Origin: Mya arenaria
Lineage: Eukaryota; Mollusca; Bivalvia; Myida; Myidae
Length of the DNA stretch: 64,000 nucleotides
Reading direction: 5' to 3'
Assembly: GCF_026914265.1 (NCBI RefSeq)
Contig: NC_069138.1
Span: forward strand, 35,084,598-35,148,597
Shown: positions 62,101 through 64,000 of the stretch, one piece after another
Numbering within the stretch: the first letter of the stretch is position 1
How the letters are laid out: each line of letters begins with the position of its first letter
The notes under the pieces: model-generated
Seen by the model: only the letters and a program-made list of their open reading frames with translations
The model's database searches: none
Told to the model about the DNA's origin: nothing
Made by a program: the position numbers and the translations under genes

Positions 62101-63767
62101 CCCCTCAGATGAGCATTCAAATGACCTCTTCGTTTGCTTTATACATGTCTTCAATAAGAAGGTATATTTGTTTTGGTTGTCGTTCGTTTTGCTCGATCAT
62201 TGAAAACATTTCGTCAAGCGATTTCGATCATTTTTCAACTACTAATATGTGAAATGTTTAAACGTAAGAGGTAGCAAATTATTAATGAACATGAAACTAT
62301 GAAGTATTTTTTTTTGTTATTTGAAAGTATATTTTAAATGATAAGTCTGAGGTTTTTATAATTCGTTTTATAATATATTTTTTACAGATGTTCTACCATT
62401 TTTGTCTATTTTAGAAAATTCACCCACGTAGGAATAACCGATGCAGATCGAGATTGGGCAAGCGATTATCGCGACGTCTTTTGTAAACGACCAATTTTCG
62501 ATAAGTCCTGGCCCCAATATCACAAAAATACTTAAGTCAAATCTCAATCTCAGTCTCAACTCAATTTACCAGATAAAACGCATACTATGACTGAACATCT
62601 TGCATGTTTTTATACTTTTTGGAAGCGTATGTTCTCCTAGTATGTGTTGTTGAAAGGATTTTGTCAATATTTCGAAGAAAACTAATTCTAGAGCAAAAAA
62701 TGTACTTGTGTAGTTGTTAAAAACAATGAATTGTACTCAAATACATTTTTGGCTATAGAATATTTTCCCCTTGGAATTTTTATCAATGGCGTTAAACAAC
62801 ATAGCAAAAAATGTACTTGGGTAGTTGTTAAAAACAATGAATTGTACTCAAATACATTTTTGGCTGTAGAATATTTTCCCCTTGGAATTTTGATCAATGG
62901 CGTTAAACAACATAGAAAAAAATGTACTTGTGTAGTTGTTAAAAACAATGAATTGTACTCAAATACATTTTTGGCTGTAGAATATTTTCCCCTTGGAATT
63001 TTGATCAATGGCGTTAAACAACATATTCTATCATAGAATGTGCTTTTAAAAAGTGTAAAATTCATATATGATTTTTGATAACTTTTGATATAATGTGATG
63101 AAAGGAGTTGAAATTGAGATTGAGATTTGACTTAAGTATTTTCGTGATATTGGAGCCTGATCGTCGTTTTATCCCTATAAGCTATAAACATCAATGTAAA
63201 TCAAATGCAATAGAGAAGGAAATTGCCCAACCCCACTACTTACCCACCCAACATCGGCTTCGAACTGTCAGGTTCAATACTTCAAAGAGTTTAGATTGTC
63301 ACCGCGTCGTTCTCGAGTGCGTTATTAAAAGCTAAATTTACTTGATCAGTTGAAGTGAAATCAATGAAAACTGTACATATATGTATGTATTGCGGGATGC
63401 TAAGCCCTGCCTCTTCAGTATTTCCACGGCAGTCGGTTTCTATAGTGTGTGATGCCGATCGACAGGCTATAGATATTTTACCTGATTTGAAATGCACTTG
63501 ATGGATTGGGGCTGAGTTAAAGCGAGGACGATGTGAACCCTTGAACTACTCAGTCCATTCGCAAACAGCAGTATCACTGACAACATGTAGACTTTGAAAA
63601 TATTTAAACTGACGCCGTTACCGTTCAAATCAAACTTGGAGAAGATGTCAGCCATTTCGTCCTCTGTAAGGAAACCGTCGATGGTCCTGTTAGCTTCCGC
63701 CGTCAGAAAGATGTGACGGGCTACGGGATCATCCGGGATTTCGGGCCGACCGGGGTTGCTTAGCACA
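59174..63767 (-). CDS. EF-hand calcium-binding protein, four EF-hands, 3' end complete
   Basis: Exons on the minus strand are 63622-63767, 61867-62034 and 59225-59283, followed by AATAAA at 59174-59179. The first seen exon starts after the acceptor CCCACACAG and continues an open frame, so upstream exons lie beyond the window. Both junctions are phase 1 and rebuild canonical loops. The loops are NRTIDGFLTEDE (weak first position), DLNGDGEIDETE (canonical, across junction 1), DTDKDGAISRNP (lacks the last Glu) and DRDVDDKISEAE (canonical, across junction 2), ending WFSLST. Four hands fit a small calmodulin-like or molluscan mantle-type calcium-binding protein, and I cannot be more exact. The last intron (59284-61866) contains the sequence that was copied into the array. 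Confidence 0.83.
59284..61866 (-). other. Last intron of the EF-hand gene; right edge of the array homology
   Basis: From about 61040 to about 61790 it matches the spacers of units A and C. Homology stops about 75 bp before the preceding exon's donor. It contains a 159-bp hairpin (60391-60549) and an empty TTAA target (61490-61493). Blocks rich in GGTATC/GGTACC flank the hairpin at 59622-59690 and 60610-60660. No further exon is found. Confidence 0.65.
60391..60549. repeat. Long near-perfect palindrome (hairpin)
   Basis: Two arms of about 79 bp face each other around TCGACCTTCGGTCTCGA. The arms share ACGCTTTTCTGGTGACCTG and TTCGGTATGTAAACATGTAT (right arm with a few mismatches). The short direct repeat TATGAAAT lies just outside both ends (about 60380 and 60551) and could be a target duplication. 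Probably a foldback transposon. Confidence 0.85.
62508..63158. mobile_element. Non-autonomous TIR element with internal tandem repeats
   Basis: Inverted ends of about 55 bp read CCAATATCACAAAAATACTT, then AAGTCAAATCTCAATCTCA at the left, with the complement at the right (63103-63158). There is no transposase. Between the ends lie three 111-bp repeats. The ends resemble a MITE family common in molluscs. The target duplication is unclear. Confidence 0.75.
62694..63025. repeat. Three tandem 111-bp repeats
   Basis: Copies start near 62694, 62805 and 62916, each with ATGTACTTG, AATTGTACTCAAATACATTT and CCCCTTGGAATTTT. They are over 95% identical. Because 111 is a multiple of three, open frames run through both strands, but these are chance products of the repeat. 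Confidence 0.92.
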
Positions 63768-64000
63768 CTGTGTGGGAAGGATGGGTAGGAAAGGAATGCA
63801 TTCTACGATTTTATGCAAGCACTAGTAAACAAAGATATATGTTGATTATTGTCTAAGAAATAAAAAAATACAAAACGGTGGGCTCCCGCCTTCTGGAAAA
63901 TGTGACGCGGGACAAGAGGTATCCGGAATCGCAGGTCTAAATATTGAGACTTTATGCGGGCAAATTTTATTTTAGTTTTTAGACAGTTTTGATAATGAGC
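63768..64000. other. Upstream intron of the EF-hand gene (partial)
   Basis: On the minus strand the sequence next to the exon is pyrimidine-rich (CCTTTCCTACCCATCCTTCC), as expected before an acceptor. No further exon is seen before the window ends. Confidence 0.55.

Larger units (their letters stand above)
62035..63621 (-). other. Intron of the EF-hand gene containing a TIR element
   Basis: The donor is AACG|GTAACG and the acceptor AACCCAG|GTGACG. The intron is 1587 bp. The TIR element at 62508-63158 and its tandem repeats account for about 40% of it. No other coding signal is seen. Confidence 0.8.

Noticed and set aside
61957-62154. Separate small gene overlapping the EF-hand exon
   Set aside because: It is the wrong frame of the exon 61867-62034 plus intron sequence. 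The spliced frame rebuilds canonical EF loops.
62688-63065. Protein with three 37-residue repeats
   Set aside because: The frame exists only because the 111-bp repeat is a multiple of three. Both strands are open and the DNA is inside a TIR element within an intron.

Overview
The window looks like AT-rich animal nuclear DNA. It has spliced genes with GT/AG introns, AATAAA signals, many MITEs, a LINE, a DIRS-type retroelement, Tc1-like fossils and satellites. A bivalve mollusc fits best, because bivalves have large expansions of B-box/coiled-coil/NHL-like (TRIM-like) proteins and this style of repeats. I cannot name a species.

Layout: six copies of one two-exon gene lie in tandem, all on the minus strand. 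They are A (138-2590), B (8657-11072), C (15693-18147), D (24450-26400, broken), E (38886-41281) and F (51444-53828). Exon 1 encodes two B-boxes and a coiled coil with no RING. Exon 2 encodes an NHL-like beta-propeller. In all five intact copies the exons join in phase 1 and give 570-575 residues. Each gene sits in a unit of repeated flanking DNA. Units A and C are nearly identical over about 8 kb, and the 5' flank of F is a third near-identical copy. Unit D carries the pseudogene plus a DIRS-type element (about 28.3-33.6 kb). The 5' flank of E carries a 53-bp satellite (41.4-42.4 kb) and a CR1/Jockey-like LINE (about 42.5-46.1 kb).

At the right end is a four-EF-hand calcium-binding protein gene on the minus strand (exons 63622-63767, 61867-62034 and 59225-59283, then a poly(A) signal). 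Its last exon has been copied, with splice acceptor, reading frame and stop intact, into four array units (6336-6394, 21889-21947, 37342-37400, 50376-50434). The EF-hand gene is therefore followed downstream by a series of possible alternative last exons lying between the TRIM-like genes.

Three observations stand out. Between copies A and C, exon 1, the intron and the flanks are about 96-98% identical, but exon 2 (the propeller) differs at about a quarter of its residues, in patches, as expected of a diversifying recognition domain. Copy F is a mosaic of A-like, C-like and E-like segments, pointing to gene conversion or unequal exchange. The EF-hand terminal exons are dispersed but kept intact. 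Two TTAA-flanked MITE families can be defined precisely because empty target sites survive in paralogous units. Identity figures are hand counts from reading the sequence.
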